Made by a program: the position numbers and the translations under genes
NCBI RefSeq assembly: GCF_026625725.1
Contig: NZ_CP113060.1
Span: 1,990,001-2,054,000 of the forward strand
Length of the DNA stretch: 64,000 bases
Direction of reading: 5' to 3'
Source of the DNA: Pseudomonas sp. SL4(2022)
GTDB lineage: Bacteria; Pseudomonadota; Gammaproteobacteria; Pseudomonadales; Pseudomonadaceae
The notes under the pieces: model-generated
Database searches by the model: none
The model's input: the letters and a program-made list of their open reading frames with translations, nothing else
Told to the model about the DNA's origin: nothing
Part shown: one piece after another, positions 36,525-45,799 of the stretch
Layout of the letters: each line of letters begins with the position of its first letter
Position numbering within the stretch: the stretch's first letter is position 1

Positions 36525-37412
36525 ATGTCTGATTTTTCTCAACGCTTCTTGTTCGACGACAGCGATATCCGCGGCGAACTGGTCGGTCTGACCGACAGCT
36601 ACAGCCATGTGCTGGCCAAGCACACCTACCCGCAACCCGTCGCCCAACTGCTGGGTGAGCTGCTGGCTGCTGCTGCTTTGCTGATTGGCACCCTGAAATT
36701 CGAGGGCCTGCTGATCCTCCAGGCTCGCTCCTCCGGTGCCGTGCCCTTGCTGATGGTTGAATGCTCCAGCGAAGGCGAGTTACGCGGTATCGCCCGCTAC
36801 CACGCCGAGCAGATTGCTGCCGATGCCAGCTTGCGCGAGTTGATGCCCGATGGCGTGCTGGCCATGACCGTCGACCCGAAATCCGGGCAGCGTTATCAGG
36901 GCATCGTCGATCTGGAAGGCGACACCCTGGCCGACTGCCTGACCAATTACTTCGCCACCTCCGAGCAGTTGCCTACCCGCTTCTGGCTTAGCGCCGATGG
37001 TCAGCGTGCTCGCGGCCTGCTGTTGCAGCAGTTACCGGCCGACCGCCTGAAGGAGGCCGATGAGCGTGAAGCCAGCTGGCAGCATGCCATGGCTCTGGCC
37101 GATACGCTGAAGGCCGAGGAACTGCTCGGTCTGGATAACGAAACCCTGCTGCACCGTCTGTATCACCAGGAAGCCCTGCGCCTGTTTGATCCGCGTGTCC
37201 TGCAGTTCCGCTGTAGCTGCTCGCGTGAGCGCTCCAGTCGTGCCCTGATCAGCCTGGGACAGGCCGATGCCGAGGCGCTGGTGCAGGAGCATGGCGGCAG
37301 TGTGGAAATCGACTGCCAGTTCTGCAACGAGCGCTACCTGTTCGATGCGGCGGATGTACTGCAATTGTTTATTGATGGCAGCATCGATGCGCCGTCAGAC
37401 ACGCGCCACTAG
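36525..37412 (+). CDS. hslO: Redox-regulated chaperone Hsp33 (HslO)
   Basis: A 295-residue chaperone activated by oxidation. The N-terminal domain binds unfolded clients; the C-terminal zinc site is FRCSCSRE and DCQFCNER, the CxC-x-CxxC cysteines that release zinc and form disulfides during oxidative heat stress. The start [12 protein letters not shown] at 36525 is the family start; the longer frame to 36465 is not supported. Confidence 0.95.
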   Translation: MSDFSQRFLFDDSDIRGELVGLTDSYSHVLAKHTYPQPVAQLLGELLAAAALLIGTLKFEGLLILQARSSGAVPLLMVECSSEGELRGIARYHAEQIAADASLRELMPDGVLAMTVDPKSGQRYQGIVDLEGDTLADCLTNYFATSEQLPTRFWLSADGQRARGLLLQQLPADRLKEADEREASWQHAMALADTLKAEELLGLDNETLLHRLYHQEALRLFDPRVLQFRCSCSRERSSRALISLGQADAEALVQEHGGSVEIDCQFCNERYLFDAADVLQLFIDGSIDAPSDTRH

Positions 37413-37479
37413 GCGTGCGGCTCTAAAACGAGGCGTGGAGAACTGATCAGAGGCTGCACCCGCAGTTTAGTTTTTCTGG

Positions 37480-37570
37480 CATAATCCGCGCACTTTTTCG
37501 CTGTAGTAGTGCTCTCTTTTCTACTACAAAACGTTCGGAAGACTCGGCCACGTGGCCGACGGGGACCCAC
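37480..37570 (+). promoter_or_regulatory. pckA promoter and structured leader
   Basis: TGGCATAAT (37477-37485) is a good extended -10 box; the -35 is weak. Downstream, TGTAGTAG (37502-37509) and CTACTACA (37521-37528) form an 8-bp inverted repeat, and TCGGCCACGTGGCCGA (37544-37559) is a perfect 16-bp palindrome immediately before the GGGGA ribosome site of pckA. The second hairpin could limit ribosome access. Confidence 0.45.
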
Positions 37571-39112
37571 ATGACGCAAGCCAACAACGCCGTGTACACC
37601 GACATCAGCGCTGCCCAACTGGTCGAAGAAGCCCTTCGTCGCGGTGAAGGCGAGCTGGCCGCCAATGGCTCGCTGGTCGTACGCACAGGCCATCGCACGG
37701 GTCGTTCTCCGGCTGACCGCTTCATCGTGCAAGAGCCGAGCACCGAGGCGAAAATCGCCTGGGGCGCAATCAACCGCCCGTTCCCGGCTGACAAGTTCGA
37801 TGCTCTGTGGGACCGCGTGCAGGCATTCTCCGACGCTCAGGACAGCTTCGTGTCCTACGTTCATGTAGGTTCTGCCGATGCGCACTACCTGCCGGTCAAG
37901 ATGACCACCGCCACCGCCTGGCAGAACCTGTTCGGCCGTTGCCTGTTCATCAATCCGGAGCAGTACAACCCGGCTGGCAAAGACGAGTGGCAAGTGCTCA
38001 ACGTCGCCAACTTCGAATGCGTACCGGAGCGTGATGGCACCAATTCCGATGGCTGCGTGATCCTCAACTTCGCCGCCAAGAAAGTCCTGATCGCCGGCAT
38101 GCGTTACGCCGGTGAAATGAAGAAAGCCATGTTTAGCGTGCAGAACTTCCTGCTGCCGGACGCTGACGTGCTGCCGATGCACTGCGCCGCCAACATCGGC
38201 GAAGAAGGCGACGTGACCCTGTTCTTCGGCCTGTCCGGCACCGGCAAGACCACCCTGTCCGCTGACCCAAGCCGCTACCTGATTGGTGACGACGAGCACG
38301 GTTGGGGCGTAGGCGTGGTGTTCAACATCGAAGGCGGTTGCTATGCCAAGTGCATCGACCTGTCCGAGAAGAACGAGCCGGTGATCTGGAAAGCCATCCA
38401 GTTCGGCGCTGTCCTGGAAAACGTGGTCCTCGACGAAAACCGCGTACCGAACTACGCCGATGACAGCCTGACCCAGAACAGCCGCGCGGCTTACCCGCTG
38501 GAGCTGGTCGAGAAGCGTTCCGAGAAGAACCTGGGCGGCGAGCCGAACGCAGTGATCTTCCTGACCTGCGACCTCACCGGCGTACTGCCGCCCGTGTCGA
38601 TCCTCAATGAAGAGCAAGCGGCGTACCACTTCCTCTCCGGCTACACCGCGCTGGTGGGTTCCACCGAAATGGGTTCGGGCGGCGGCATCAAGTCGACCTT
38701 CTCCACCTGCTTCGGCGCGCCATTCTTCCCGCGTCCGGCTGGTGAATATGCGGAACTGCTGATCAAGCGCATCCGCGGCTTTGGCTCCAAGGTCTACCTG
38801 GTCAACACCGGCTGGACCGGCGGTGGCTACGGCGTTGGCAAGCGTTTCAATATCCCAACCACCCGTGGCGTGATTGCAGCGATCCAGAGCGGCGCGCTGA
38901 TCGGTGCCGAAACCGAGCTGCTGCCAATCATCAACCTGAGCGTGCCGAAGTCGGTGCCGGGCGTTGAAACCAACCTGCTCAACCCGCGCAACACCTGGGA
39001 AGACAAGAACGCCTACGATGAAGCGGCGAAAGGTCTGGCCGGACTGTTCATCGAGAACTTCAAGAAGTTCGATGTCAGCGATGCCATCAAGAACGCCGGC
39101 CCACAGCTCTAA
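37571..39112 (+). CDS. pckA: ATP-dependent phosphoenolpyruvate carboxykinase
   Basis: A 513-residue gluconeogenic enzyme that converts oxaloacetate plus ATP to phosphoenolpyruvate, CO2 and ADP. The P-loop is [14 protein letters not shown] (about 218-231), followed by the metal-binding [10 protein letters not shown] and the substrate motif [14 protein letters not shown] near residue 40. Gene order hslO-pckA is conserved in Pseudomonas. A terminator follows 18 bp after the stop. Confidence 0.97.
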   Translation: MTQANNAVYTDISAAQLVEEALRRGEGELAANGSLVVRTGHRTGRSPADRFIVQEPSTEAKIAWGAINRPFPADKFDALWDRVQAFSDAQDSFVSYVHVGSADAHYLPVKMTTATAWQNLFGRCLFINPEQYNPAGKDEWQVLNVANFECVPERDGTNSDGCVILNFAAKKVLIAGMRYAGEMKKAMFSVQNFLLPDADVLPMHCAANIGEEGDVTLFFGLSGTGKTTLSADPSRYLIGDDEHGWGVGVVFNIEGGCYAKCIDLSEKNEPVIWKAIQFGAVLENVVLDENRVPNYADDSLTQNSRAAYPLELVEKRSEKNLGGEPNAVIFLTCDLTGVLPPVSILNEEQAAYHFLSGYTALVGSTEMGSGGGIKSTFSTCFGAPFFPRPAGEYAELLIKRIRGFGSKVYLVNTGWTGGGYGVGKRFNIPTTRGVIAAIQSGALIGAETELLPIINLSVPKSVPGVETNLLNPRNTWEDKNAYDEAAKGLAGLFIENFKKFDVSDAIKNAGPQL

Positions 39113-39130
39113 GCTGTATCCGAAGCGTTG

Positions 39131-39164
39131 AAAAAACCGCCGTTATCGGCGGTTTTTTATTTTG
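39131..39164 (+). terminator. Rho-independent terminator after pckA
   Basis: AAAAAACCGCCG (39131-39142) pairs with CGGCGGTTTTTT (39147-39158) around TTAT, with a T-rich tail. Confidence 0.95.
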
Positions 39165-39187
39165 GGAAACCACAGCAATATCCTGTA

Positions 39188-39240
39188 GGAGGCGCTTTAG
39201 CGGCGAGCTTTTAAGACGTTGTCGCGGCTAAAGCCCCTCC
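39188..39240. repeat. REP element
   Basis: GGAGGCGCTTTAGCGGCGA (39188-39206) and TCGCGGCTAAAGCCCCTCC (39222-39240) are inverted with 17 of 19 matches. The TGTAGGAG...GCTTTAGC...GCTAAAGC...CTCCC form is that of Pseudomonas repetitive extragenic palindromes. Confidence 0.85.
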
Positions 39241-39272
39241 CGCGGTACTTTGCATGTGCACTAAGAAACGGA

Positions 39273-39294
39273 AAAGCCGCCCTTAGGCGGCTTT
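39273..39294 (-). terminator. Terminator, best on the minus strand
   Basis: AAAGCCGCC (39273-39281) pairs perfectly with GGCGGCTTT (39286-39294) around CTTA. Read on the minus strand the stem is followed by TTTTCC. No intact gene on the minus strand ends here, which fits a lost gene upstream at 39300-39740. Confidence 0.65.
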
Positions 39295-39315
39295 GGGTGC
39301 GTATCTGCCAGCAGA

Positions 39316-39729
39316 TCAGGCACGTTTGCGTGTGTTGCGCGTTGCATTCTTGCTCAGGTGGCCGCTCTGCACGGCCTGGCTGTTGCTGTATGGCTGTTTC
39401 GGGCCACAGCGCTAACGGGGTTGGCAGCTCAGGCGATTTCCAGGGCCGTTGTCTGCGACTGTCGTCTTCAGCATGACTGGCTACTGCCAGGTAGGTGTCG
39501 ATATGTCGCGGGTGAGCACTGGCGCTTTCGAGTTGTATGGCGGCGTTAGGTCTATGGTTTGGCACACCTCACGGCGAACCTGAGTTTTCCCGCCAGACTG
39601 CGCATCGGCCTGTGGTTCGCATCAGCTACTCCGGTTCCGCCGGGGTCTTTGCTGCGCGGCCACCTGACCTGGGTGGTGAGCGATCTAGTGGGTAACCGGC
39701 AAGCTGCCGCTGAAACCAGATACCTGCAT
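39316..39729 (-). pseudogene. Possible remnant of a small minus-strand gene
   Basis: An ATG at 39729 has AGGAG six bases upstream and encodes MQVSGFSGSLPVTH before a TAG at 39685-39687. The same frame, interrupted by further stops, ends with a basic tail NATRNTRKRA at a TGA at 39316-39318, just before a minus-strand terminator. The good ribosome site and terminator suggest a decayed gene, but I do not recognise the family and a chance alignment is possible. Confidence 0.3.
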
Positions 39730-39865
39730 ACTCATCTCCTTTTTTATTGGCATGGTGTGAATGTACGCCTGTGTTGCCCATGGTGTTAGTTGGATTGGCA
39801 ATAGCGGTGCGCCTTGTAGGAATTAATCATTGTTTACCGCTGCGGCGGTCAATGGAGTGACAGCC

Positions 39866-41794
39866 ATGAGTACCCTGGAGCGTGTGTTCGGCTTCAAGCA
39901 ATTGCGCCCCGGTCAGGAGCGTGTGGTCACGGCCGTGCTAGCAGGACGTTCGGCGGCGGCGATCTTTCCCACCGGGTCGGGCAAGTCACTGTGCTACCAG
40001 TTGCCGGCGCTGCATCTGCCGCATCTGACCCTGGTGATCTCGCCCTTGCTGGCGCTGATGCAGGATCAACTGGCCTTTCTGCATAGTCGTGGCATCAGCG
40101 CCGCCAGTATCGATTCGGCGCAAAGCCGCGATGAGACCATCGCGGTGATGGCGCGAGCGAAAGCCGGCGAGCTGAAGATTCTGATGATCTCGGTCGAACG
40201 CCTGAAGAACGAGCGCTTTCGTAACTTTATCGGCCAGGTGCCGATTTCGTTGCTGGTGATTGATGAGGCTCACTGCATCTCCGAGTGGGGCCACAACTTC
40301 CGCCCGGACTACCTCAAACTGCCGGACTACCAGCGCCAGTTCGGCATCCCGCAGGTGCTGCTGCTCACCGCCACTGCGACACCCAAGGTGGTGGCCGACA
40401 TGCAGCAGAAGTTCGCCATCGCTGAAGCTGATGTGGTCACCACCGGTTTTTATCGGCCCAACCTCCACCTGCTGGTCGAGCCGGTTAGTGGGGCCGATAA
40501 ACTGCGCCGGTTGCAGCAGTGGCTGTTAGCCAAGGCCGGGCAACCCAGCATTGTCTATGTAACCCAGCAGCGCACCGCCGAGCAGGTGGCTGAGCGCCTG
40601 AGTGAGCGGGGCATTGCCGCCAGCGCCTATCACGCCGGCATGCCGCACGAGGCGCGCGAGGCGATTCAGCGCCAGTTTATGGCCGGACAAATCAACTGCA
40701 TCGTCGCCACCATCGCCTTTGGCATGGGCATCGACAAAAGTGACATCCGTAACGTGGTGCACTTTGATTTGCCCAAATCCATCGAGAACTACAGCCAGGA
40801 AATCGGTCGTGCGGGACGTGATGGCCAGCCCTCGGACTGCCTGGTACTGGCCAACCGCGACAGCCTCAACGTGCTGGAGAACTTCGTCTACGGCGACACG
40901 CCAGAGCGGGACGGCATTCGCTATGTGCTCGATCAGCTGTTGGCCGGCGGGCAAGACGGCGAATGGGAACTGATGCTCAACCCACTCTCCGAGCAGAGCA
41001 ATATTCGCCAATTGCCGCTGAAAACCCTGCTGGTGCAGTTGGAGCTGCGCGGCATCATCGCCCCACGCTACGCCTATTTCGCCGAATATCGCTTCAAATA
41101 CCGGCTCGAACCCGAGGCGTTGTTGGCTCATTTCAGCGGTGAGCGGCGGCAGTTTGTCGAGGCGCTGATCACCACCTCGCAGCGCGCCCGCACCTGGTGC
41201 ACGGTGGATTTTGCGCAGTTGTATCAACAGCATCAGGCCGAGCGCAGCCGGGTGATCACCGCACTGGATTACTTTCAGGAAAAAGGCTGGATCGAGGTGG
41301 AAAGCAAGCAGATGACCGAGGTCTATGCCTTGCTGCAGCCGGGGTTTGATGCCGAGGCGCTGAGCGCTGAATTGCATGGCTATTTCAGCCGGCAGGAGGC
41401 CAGCGAAATTCAGCGGATACACGCCATGCTCGCGCTGTTTGCCAGTCAGCAGTGCCTGAGCCAGCGCCTGGCCGCCTATTTCGGTGATGCCAACGCGCCG
41501 CAGCAGTGCGGGCATTGTTCGGTATGCCGTGGACAGGTCGCCCGCTTGCCCGAGCCGCCAACCCTGCCGCCGTTGGCGGAGCTGGATATGCGGGCGCTCT
41601 GTGACGGTTTTGTGCGCAAGCATCAGGAGTTAAAGGGCGTTGCGCCGAGCACCGAATGCCTGACGCGCTACCTCTGTGGCGTCAGTGTGCCGCTGTTCAC
41701 CGCGCTCAAGGCCCGTCAATTAGGCGGTTTTGCGGCGTTGGAGGCCTACCCCTACGCCGAGGTGCGCGCGTGGTCAACGGCGCAGCGCGTGTAG
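39866..41794 (+). CDS. RecQ-type ATP-dependent DNA helicase
   Basis: A 642-residue superfamily 2 helicase. Motif I is FPTGSGKSLCYQ (about 35-46), motif II DEAH near residue 133, motif III LTATATP, motif VI QEIGRAGRDGQ near 315. A RecQ zinc-binding region contributes CGHCSVC near residue 550. No HRDC domain follows, so it is a RecQ-like enzyme rather than classic RecQ. It unwinds 3'-tailed DNA in recombination and repair. ATG 39866 follows GGAG; it ends three bases from the convergent deaminase gene. Confidence 0.88.
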   Translation: MSTLERVFGFKQLRPGQERVVTAVLAGRSAAAIFPTGSGKSLCYQLPALHLPHLTLVISPLLALMQDQLAFLHSRGISAASIDSAQSRDETIAVMARAKAGELKILMISVERLKNERFRNFIGQVPISLLVIDEAHCISEWGHNFRPDYLKLPDYQRQFGIPQVLLLTATATPKVVADMQQKFAIAEADVVTTGFYRPNLHLLVEPVSGADKLRRLQQWLLAKAGQPSIVYVTQQRTAEQVAERLSERGIAASAYHAGMPHEAREAIQRQFMAGQINCIVATIAFGMGIDKSDIRNVVHFDLPKSIENYSQEIGRAGRDGQPSDCLVLANRDSLNVLENFVYGDTPERDGIRYVLDQLLAGGQDGEWELMLNPLSEQSNIRQLPLKTLLVQLELRGIIAPRYAYFAEYRFKYRLEPEALLAHFSGERRQFVEALITTSQRARTWCTVDFAQLYQQHQAERSRVITALDYFQEKGWIEVESKQMTEVYALLQPGFDAEALSAELHGYFSRQEASEIQRIHAMLALFASQQCLSQRLAAYFGDANAPQQCGHCSVCRGQVARLPEPPTLPPLAELDMRALCDGFVRKHQELKGVAPSTECLTRYLCGVSVPLFTALKARQLGGFAALEAYPYAEVRAWSTAQRV

Positions 41795-41797
41795 GCG

Positions 41798-42235
41798 CTA
41801 CTCGCCGATATCCTCATTCCACAGCGTCGGTTGGGCGGCAATAAAGTCCTGCATCAGGTGCAGGCATTCGCTGTTGTGCAGCACGTCGAGCTGTACGCCG
41901 CGCTCGCGCAGCAGCGCTTCTTCGCCGAGGAAGGTCTGGTTCTCGCCGATGATCACCTTGGGGATGCCGTACAACAGGATTGCGCCGCTGCACATCGCGC
42001 AGGGCGAGAGGGTGGTGTAGAGCACCGACTCGCGGTAGGTCTGCGCGGTTTGCCGACCGGCGTTTTCCAAGGCGTCCATTTCACCATGACGGATGGCGCT
42101 GCCCTGTTGCACGCGGCGGTTGTGGCCACGACCGATAATCTGGCCGTTGTGCACCAGCACCGAGCCGATCGGGATGCCGCCTTCGGTCAGGCCCTGGCGG
42201 GCTTCGTCGATAGCCGCTTGCATAAATTTGTCCAT
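41798..42235 (-). CDS. Cytosine deaminase-like nucleoside deaminase (yeast Fcy1 type)
   Basis: A 145-residue zinc deaminase. His50 and Glu52 (RHGEMDALENAGR) and Cys79/Cys82 (SPCAMCSG) form the metal site. LENAGR, LYGIPKVIIGEN and the terminal WNEDIGE closely track the yeast cytosine deaminase Fcy1 rather than tRNA-adenosine deaminase TadA, and it is unrelated to the amidohydrolase CodA. Cytosine or a related base or creatinine-like ring is the probable substrate. It starts 28 bp after the lipoprotein gene of the Mce operon and may be its last gene. Confidence 0.8.
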   Translation of the reverse strand: MDKFMQAAIDEARQGLTEGGIPIGSVLVHNGQIIGRGHNRRVQQGSAIRHGEMDALENAGRQTAQTYRESVLYTTLSPCAMCSGAILLYGIPKVIIGENQTFLGEEALLRERGVQLDVLHNSECLHLMQDFIAAQPTLWNEDIGE

Positions 42236-42263
42236 GGTTCGCCCCTCGCAAAAACACCTCAGT

Positions 42264-42875
42264 TTATTTTTGCTGCGCTGTCTGGCCTTGGGTCAGGGTC
42301 CATTCCAGCACCTCACGGGCCAGTTGGTCGCCGGCCTGGCCGAAGGCGTTGACCACTGCTGGCACTGAGGTGTCGCTGGCGGCCTGGCTGACTTCGAAAC
42401 GTCGGCTGGCGAGGATGCGCAGGCTGCCGCTCTGTACCAGGCGGGCTTCGAACAGGATGCGCGCGGCTGGGCGGCCGTTTTGGTATTCGCTGTGGAAAGC
42501 GCGCAGGTCGCCGTCCAGTTCAAGGTCGGCCTGCAGGCGGCTGTCATCGCTGCTGACGGCCTTGAGGCGGCCGTCGTCGAGGAAGGCGTCGATCAGCCGG
42601 TCGCGCAACAGCAGTGGCGCACGGTCGCTCCAGCGCACGCCCTGATAAGCGCTGATCTGGTCGCCCGGCGGCAAGACGGCAATCCGTGTGCTGTCGAGCA
42701 ATTGGCTGCTGTAGGGCTTGTTCACCCGCAGCGCCCAGTCGGCACTGACGTTATGGCTGGGCAGGCTGCTGGAGGGCAGGCGGTAGATGCTCAGCACCTG
42801 GCTTTTCGGCAATACCGAACAGGCAGTCAGGCTGCCGATCAGCAACAGGGCTGTGAGCAGGCGAAGACGACTCAT
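42264..42875 (-). CDS. ABC-type transport auxiliary lipoprotein (PqiC/Mce-associated)
   Basis: A 203-residue lipoprotein: signal peptide with lipobox LTACS (Cys19) followed by a PqiC/DUF330-like domain with RIAVLPPGDQISAYQGVRWS. Such proteins anchor MCE-type lipid transport systems to the outer membrane. Its ATG overlaps the end of the MCE gene by four bases. Confidence 0.85.
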   Translation of the reverse strand: MSRLRLLTALLLIGSLTACSVLPKSQVLSIYRLPSSSLPSHNVSADWALRVNKPYSSQLLDSTRIAVLPPGDQISAYQGVRWSDRAPLLLRDRLIDAFLDDGRLKAVSSDDSRLQADLELDGDLRAFHSEYQNGRPAARILFEARLVQSGSLRILASRRFEVSQAASDTSVPAVVNAFGQAGDQLAREVLEWTLTQGQTAQQK

Positions 42876-43789
42876 GGTTGAAACTCCTTGATGGTGTCGC
42901 TGCGCAGCAGATAACCAGCCGGGTCTTCCTCCAGGCGGCGGGCGAAGGAGCGCAGGGCGCTGAGGGTTTCGCGCAGTTCAATGATGGTCGGGCCCAGCTC
43001 GCCGATGCCCTGCATACCGCCATTGAGAGCGCTGCGATTGTCGCTGAGCAGGCGTTCGATCTCGCTGCTGCTGCGCTCCAGTGAGGTGATCATGCGCCCG
43101 GCACTGTGCAGCGCGTCATGGCCGGGGCCGCTGAGCAGTTGATTGGCGTTGCGCATCAGGCTGGCCGCTTCCTGGCTGGCGCTGCTCATCTGCTGCAAGG
43201 CCAGACGCAGTTCATCGCGCTGCTCGGCCACGCTGGCGCTGGTTTGTTCGACGTTCGCCAGGGTGCGGGAAACCCGCTCGATGTTCTCATCGGAGAACAG
43301 TTGGTTCGCCCGGTTGAGCAGCCGGGTGACGCTGAGCACCAGGTCTTCACCGTTGGCCATCAGGCGAGTCAGCGGTGAGGGATCGGCAATGATCTCCGCA
43401 CGTTTGCCCTCTTTTCCCACCAACACCTGGCTTTTCGGCGTGCCGCTGTGCAATTGGATCAACGCCGCACCGGTGATGCCGGTAATCGACAGGCGTGCGC
43501 GGGTGTCTTGTTTGATCGGCGTGCTGGCGCTGACGCGGATGTGCGCGCGGACCTTGCGCGGGTCTTTGGGGTCCAGGCGCAAGCTGATCACATCGCCCAC
43601 TTTGATACCGCTGTATTGCACGGCGCTGCCGGCCGAGAGCCCGCTGACCGCCTCCTTGAAGATTACGTCGTAATCGTGAAACGCCTGATCCGAACTGGCC
43701 TTGCTCAGCCACAGGGCAAAGCCCAGTGCGCCGGCCACCATGAGCACGGTAAACAGACCAATCAACACGTGGTGGGCACGCGGTTCCAT
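42872..43789 (-). CDS. MCE/MlaD-family substrate-binding protein
   Basis: A 305-residue periplasmic protein anchored by an N-terminal helix (residues 7-30). The MCE domain follows at about 38-120 (VQYSGIKVGDVISLRLDP and GITGAALIQLH), then a long helical segment rich in Glu/Arg/Ser typical of tube-forming MCE proteins. It carries lipids between membranes. Its start at 43789 overlaps the ATPase stop by one base (TGATG); the longer frame to 43867 overlaps the ATPase and is not used. Confidence 0.88.
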   Translation of the reverse strand: MEPRAHHVLIGLFTVLMVAGALGFALWLSKASSDQAFHDYDVIFKEAVSGLSAGSAVQYSGIKVGDVISLRLDPKDPRKVRAHIRVSASTPIKQDTRARLSITGITGAALIQLHSGTPKSQVLVGKEGKRAEIIADPSPLTRLMANGEDLVLSVTRLLNRANQLFSDENIERVSRTLANVEQTSASVAEQRDELRLALQQMSSASQEAASLMRNANQLLSGPGHDALHSAGRMITSLERSSSEIERLLSDNRSALNGGMQGIGELGPTIIELRETLSALRSFARRLEEDPAGYLLRSDTIKEFQP

Positions 43790-44577
43790 CAGGGGCTCCC
43801 TGGCGCGCCGTTGGCGGCCTGTTCGGCTGCGCGTCCGCGCGGGCCGTGAAAATAATCGTGAATCCATGGGTTGTCGGTGGCGGCCACCACGTCCAGGCGG
43901 TCGGCCACCAGCACGCGTTTTTCCGCCAGCACGGCCACCCGGTCGCAGATGGTGTAGAGCGTGTCGAGGTCATGGGTGACCAGAAATACGCTCAAGCCCA
44001 GCGCATCGCGCAGGGTCAGAATCAGTTGGTCGAAGGCCGCCGCGCCAATCGGGTCAAGCCCGGCGGTGGGTTCGTCGAGAAACAGAATGTCCGGCTCCAA
44101 GGCCAGCGCCCGCCCCAGTGCCGCGCGCTTGATCATGCCGCCCGACAGCTCCGTGGGGTATTTATCGCCTGCTGTGCGCGGCAGCCCGACCAGTGCCAGT
44201 TTGACCTGGGCCAAGCGTTCGGCCGAGGCACGGCTAAGGCCTGCGTGTTCGATCAGCGGCAGGGCGATGTTTTCCGTCACCGTCAGTGAGGAAAACAGCG
44301 CGCCACGCTGATAGAGCACACCAAAGCGTCGTTCCAGCCGCGAGCGCCGCTCGGGCGACAGGCTCAGCAGTTCTTCGCCGAACACCCTCACGGTGCCGGC
44401 GTTAGGCTGGCGCAGGCCGAGAATGCTGCGCAGCAGCACCGATTTGCCGGTGCCCGAACCACCGACCACGCCGAGCACTTCGCCGCGGTACAGGTCCAGC
44501 GCCAGGTCCTGGTGCACGGTCTGCGTGCCAAAGCGGTTGACCAGGTGGCGCACTTCGATAATTGCTTCGCCCATCAC
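43789..44577 (-). CDS. MlaF-like ABC transporter ATPase
   Basis: A 262-residue ATPase with Walker A GGSGTGKSVLLRSI (about 38-51), signature LSGGMIKRAAL, Walker B ILFLDEPTAGLD and the H-loop THDLDTLY. The variant LSGGMIKR is typical of MlaF/Ttg2A ATPases that drive MCE lipid transport. It overlaps the permease gene by four bases. Confidence 0.92.
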   Translation of the reverse strand: MMGEAIIEVRHLVNRFGTQTVHQDLALDLYRGEVLGVVGGSGTGKSVLLRSILGLRQPNAGTVRVFGEELLSLSPERRSRLERRFGVLYQRGALFSSLTVTENIALPLIEHAGLSRASAERLAQVKLALVGLPRTAGDKYPTELSGGMIKRAALGRALALEPDILFLDEPTAGLDPIGAAAFDQLILTLRDALGLSVFLVTHDLDTLYTICDRVAVLAEKRVLVADRLDVVAATDNPWIHDYFHGPRGRAAEQAANGAPGSP

Positions 44578-45719
44578 CAGCCCATCTCCATGAGGAACAG
44601 CGCGGCGAGGGCGTCGAGTACGATCACCACAAAAATTGACTGCACCACGCTGGAGGTGGTGCGTTCACCCACCGACTGCGCGCTGCCGGTGACTTTGAAG
44701 CCTTCCAGGCAGCCGATGACGGCGATCAGAAAGGCAAAAATCGGTGCTTTGGCCATGCCCACCAGAAAGTGCTTGAGGGCGATGTTTTCCTGCAGCATGG
44801 CCAAATACATGGCCGGTGAAATATCCAGGCTGAGGGCGCACACCACCGCGCCGCCGAGGATGCCGCTGAGCATGGCGATAAAGGTCAGGATCGGCAGGGC
44901 GATCAGCAGGGCGAACACCCGTGGCAGCACCAGCAGCTCCAGCGGATTGAGCCCCAGGGTGCGAATGGCGTCGATTTCTTCATTGGCTTTCATCGAGCCG
45001 ATTTGCGCGGTAAAGGCGCTGGCCGTGCGCCCGGCCATGAGAATGGCGGTGAGCAGCACGCCGAATTCGCGCAAAAACGAGAACGCCACCAAGTCGACCG
45101 TGTAGATGCTCGCGCCAAAGTCGGCGAGCACTGTGGCGCCGAGAAAGGCCACCACCGCACCGACCAGAAAGGTCAGCAGGGCCACAATCGGCACCGCGTT
45201 CAGCCCGCTCTGCTGCACATGTGCGACCAGCGAGGTGATGCGCCAGCGGCCAGGGCGCAGCAGGATGGCGAACATCGCGGCCAGGGTCATGCCGATAAAG
45301 CCGAGCAGGGTCACGGCCTGTTGCCACAACTCTTCCACGGCCTGGCCGATCTGCCCGAAAAACTCGCGCCAGGCCGGTATGCGTTTGGCGGGTTCAACAT
45401 CGCCCGCTTCGGCAATTGCGCTGCCCACGGCTTGCAGCAGGGCGCGGCGTTCAGTGCTCAGGTGCGGTGCCTGCTGCGTCAGTTGTGCCAAACGCTGGCT
45501 GCCGAGCAACTCCACCAGCAGGGCCGCACCGGCCGTATCGAGGGCGTTGAGCGCATCCAGATCGATAGGGGCGTCCGTCGGCAGACGACCGCGCAGGCCC
45601 TGCACCTGCGCTTCGAGGACGGCGTAGTGGGCCAGCGTCCAGTCGCCACCGATACGCAACCCAGAAGGCGCATCCGTGCGGCTGGATTCAAGCGGCGTAA
45701 TAAAAGGGGCTGTACTCAT
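44574..45719 (-). CDS. STAS-MlaE-type permease
   Basis: A 381-residue permease. The first 110 residues are an MlaB-like STAS domain (DLDALNALDTAGAALLVELL), fused to an MlaE permease with five to six membrane helices and the conserved FGVLLTAILMAGRTASAFTA and EEIDAIRTLGLNP motifs. Fusion of STAS and permease marks the second, non-Mla MCE system of pseudomonads (PA3211-like, from memory). First gene of a four- or five-gene leftward operon. Confidence 0.9.
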   Translation of the reverse strand: MSTAPFITPLESSRTDAPSGLRIGGDWTLAHYAVLEAQVQGLRGRLPTDAPIDLDALNALDTAGAALLVELLGSQRLAQLTQQAPHLSTERRALLQAVGSAIAEAGDVEPAKRIPAWREFFGQIGQAVEELWQQAVTLLGFIGMTLAAMFAILLRPGRWRITSLVAHVQQSGLNAVPIVALLTFLVGAVVAFLGATVLADFGASIYTVDLVAFSFLREFGVLLTAILMAGRTASAFTAQIGSMKANEEIDAIRTLGLNPLELLVLPRVFALLIALPILTFIAMLSGILGGAVVCALSLDISPAMYLAMLQENIALKHFLVGMAKAPIFAFLIAVIGCLEGFKVTGSAQSVGERTTSSVVQSIFVVIVLDALAALFLMEMGW

Positions 45720-45799
45720 GCGGCACAGCTTACCCTTGTCGCAGCGCATCCGCCCAGCGTCCGGCGAAGAGAGCGGTCACCGGGCTTGGTGAAATGGGC

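Noticed and set aside
39197-39565. Minus-strand open frame of 122 codons
   Set aside because: Runs through the REP element and the terminator, with no ribosome site; another frame on the same strand has better start and end signals but contains stops.
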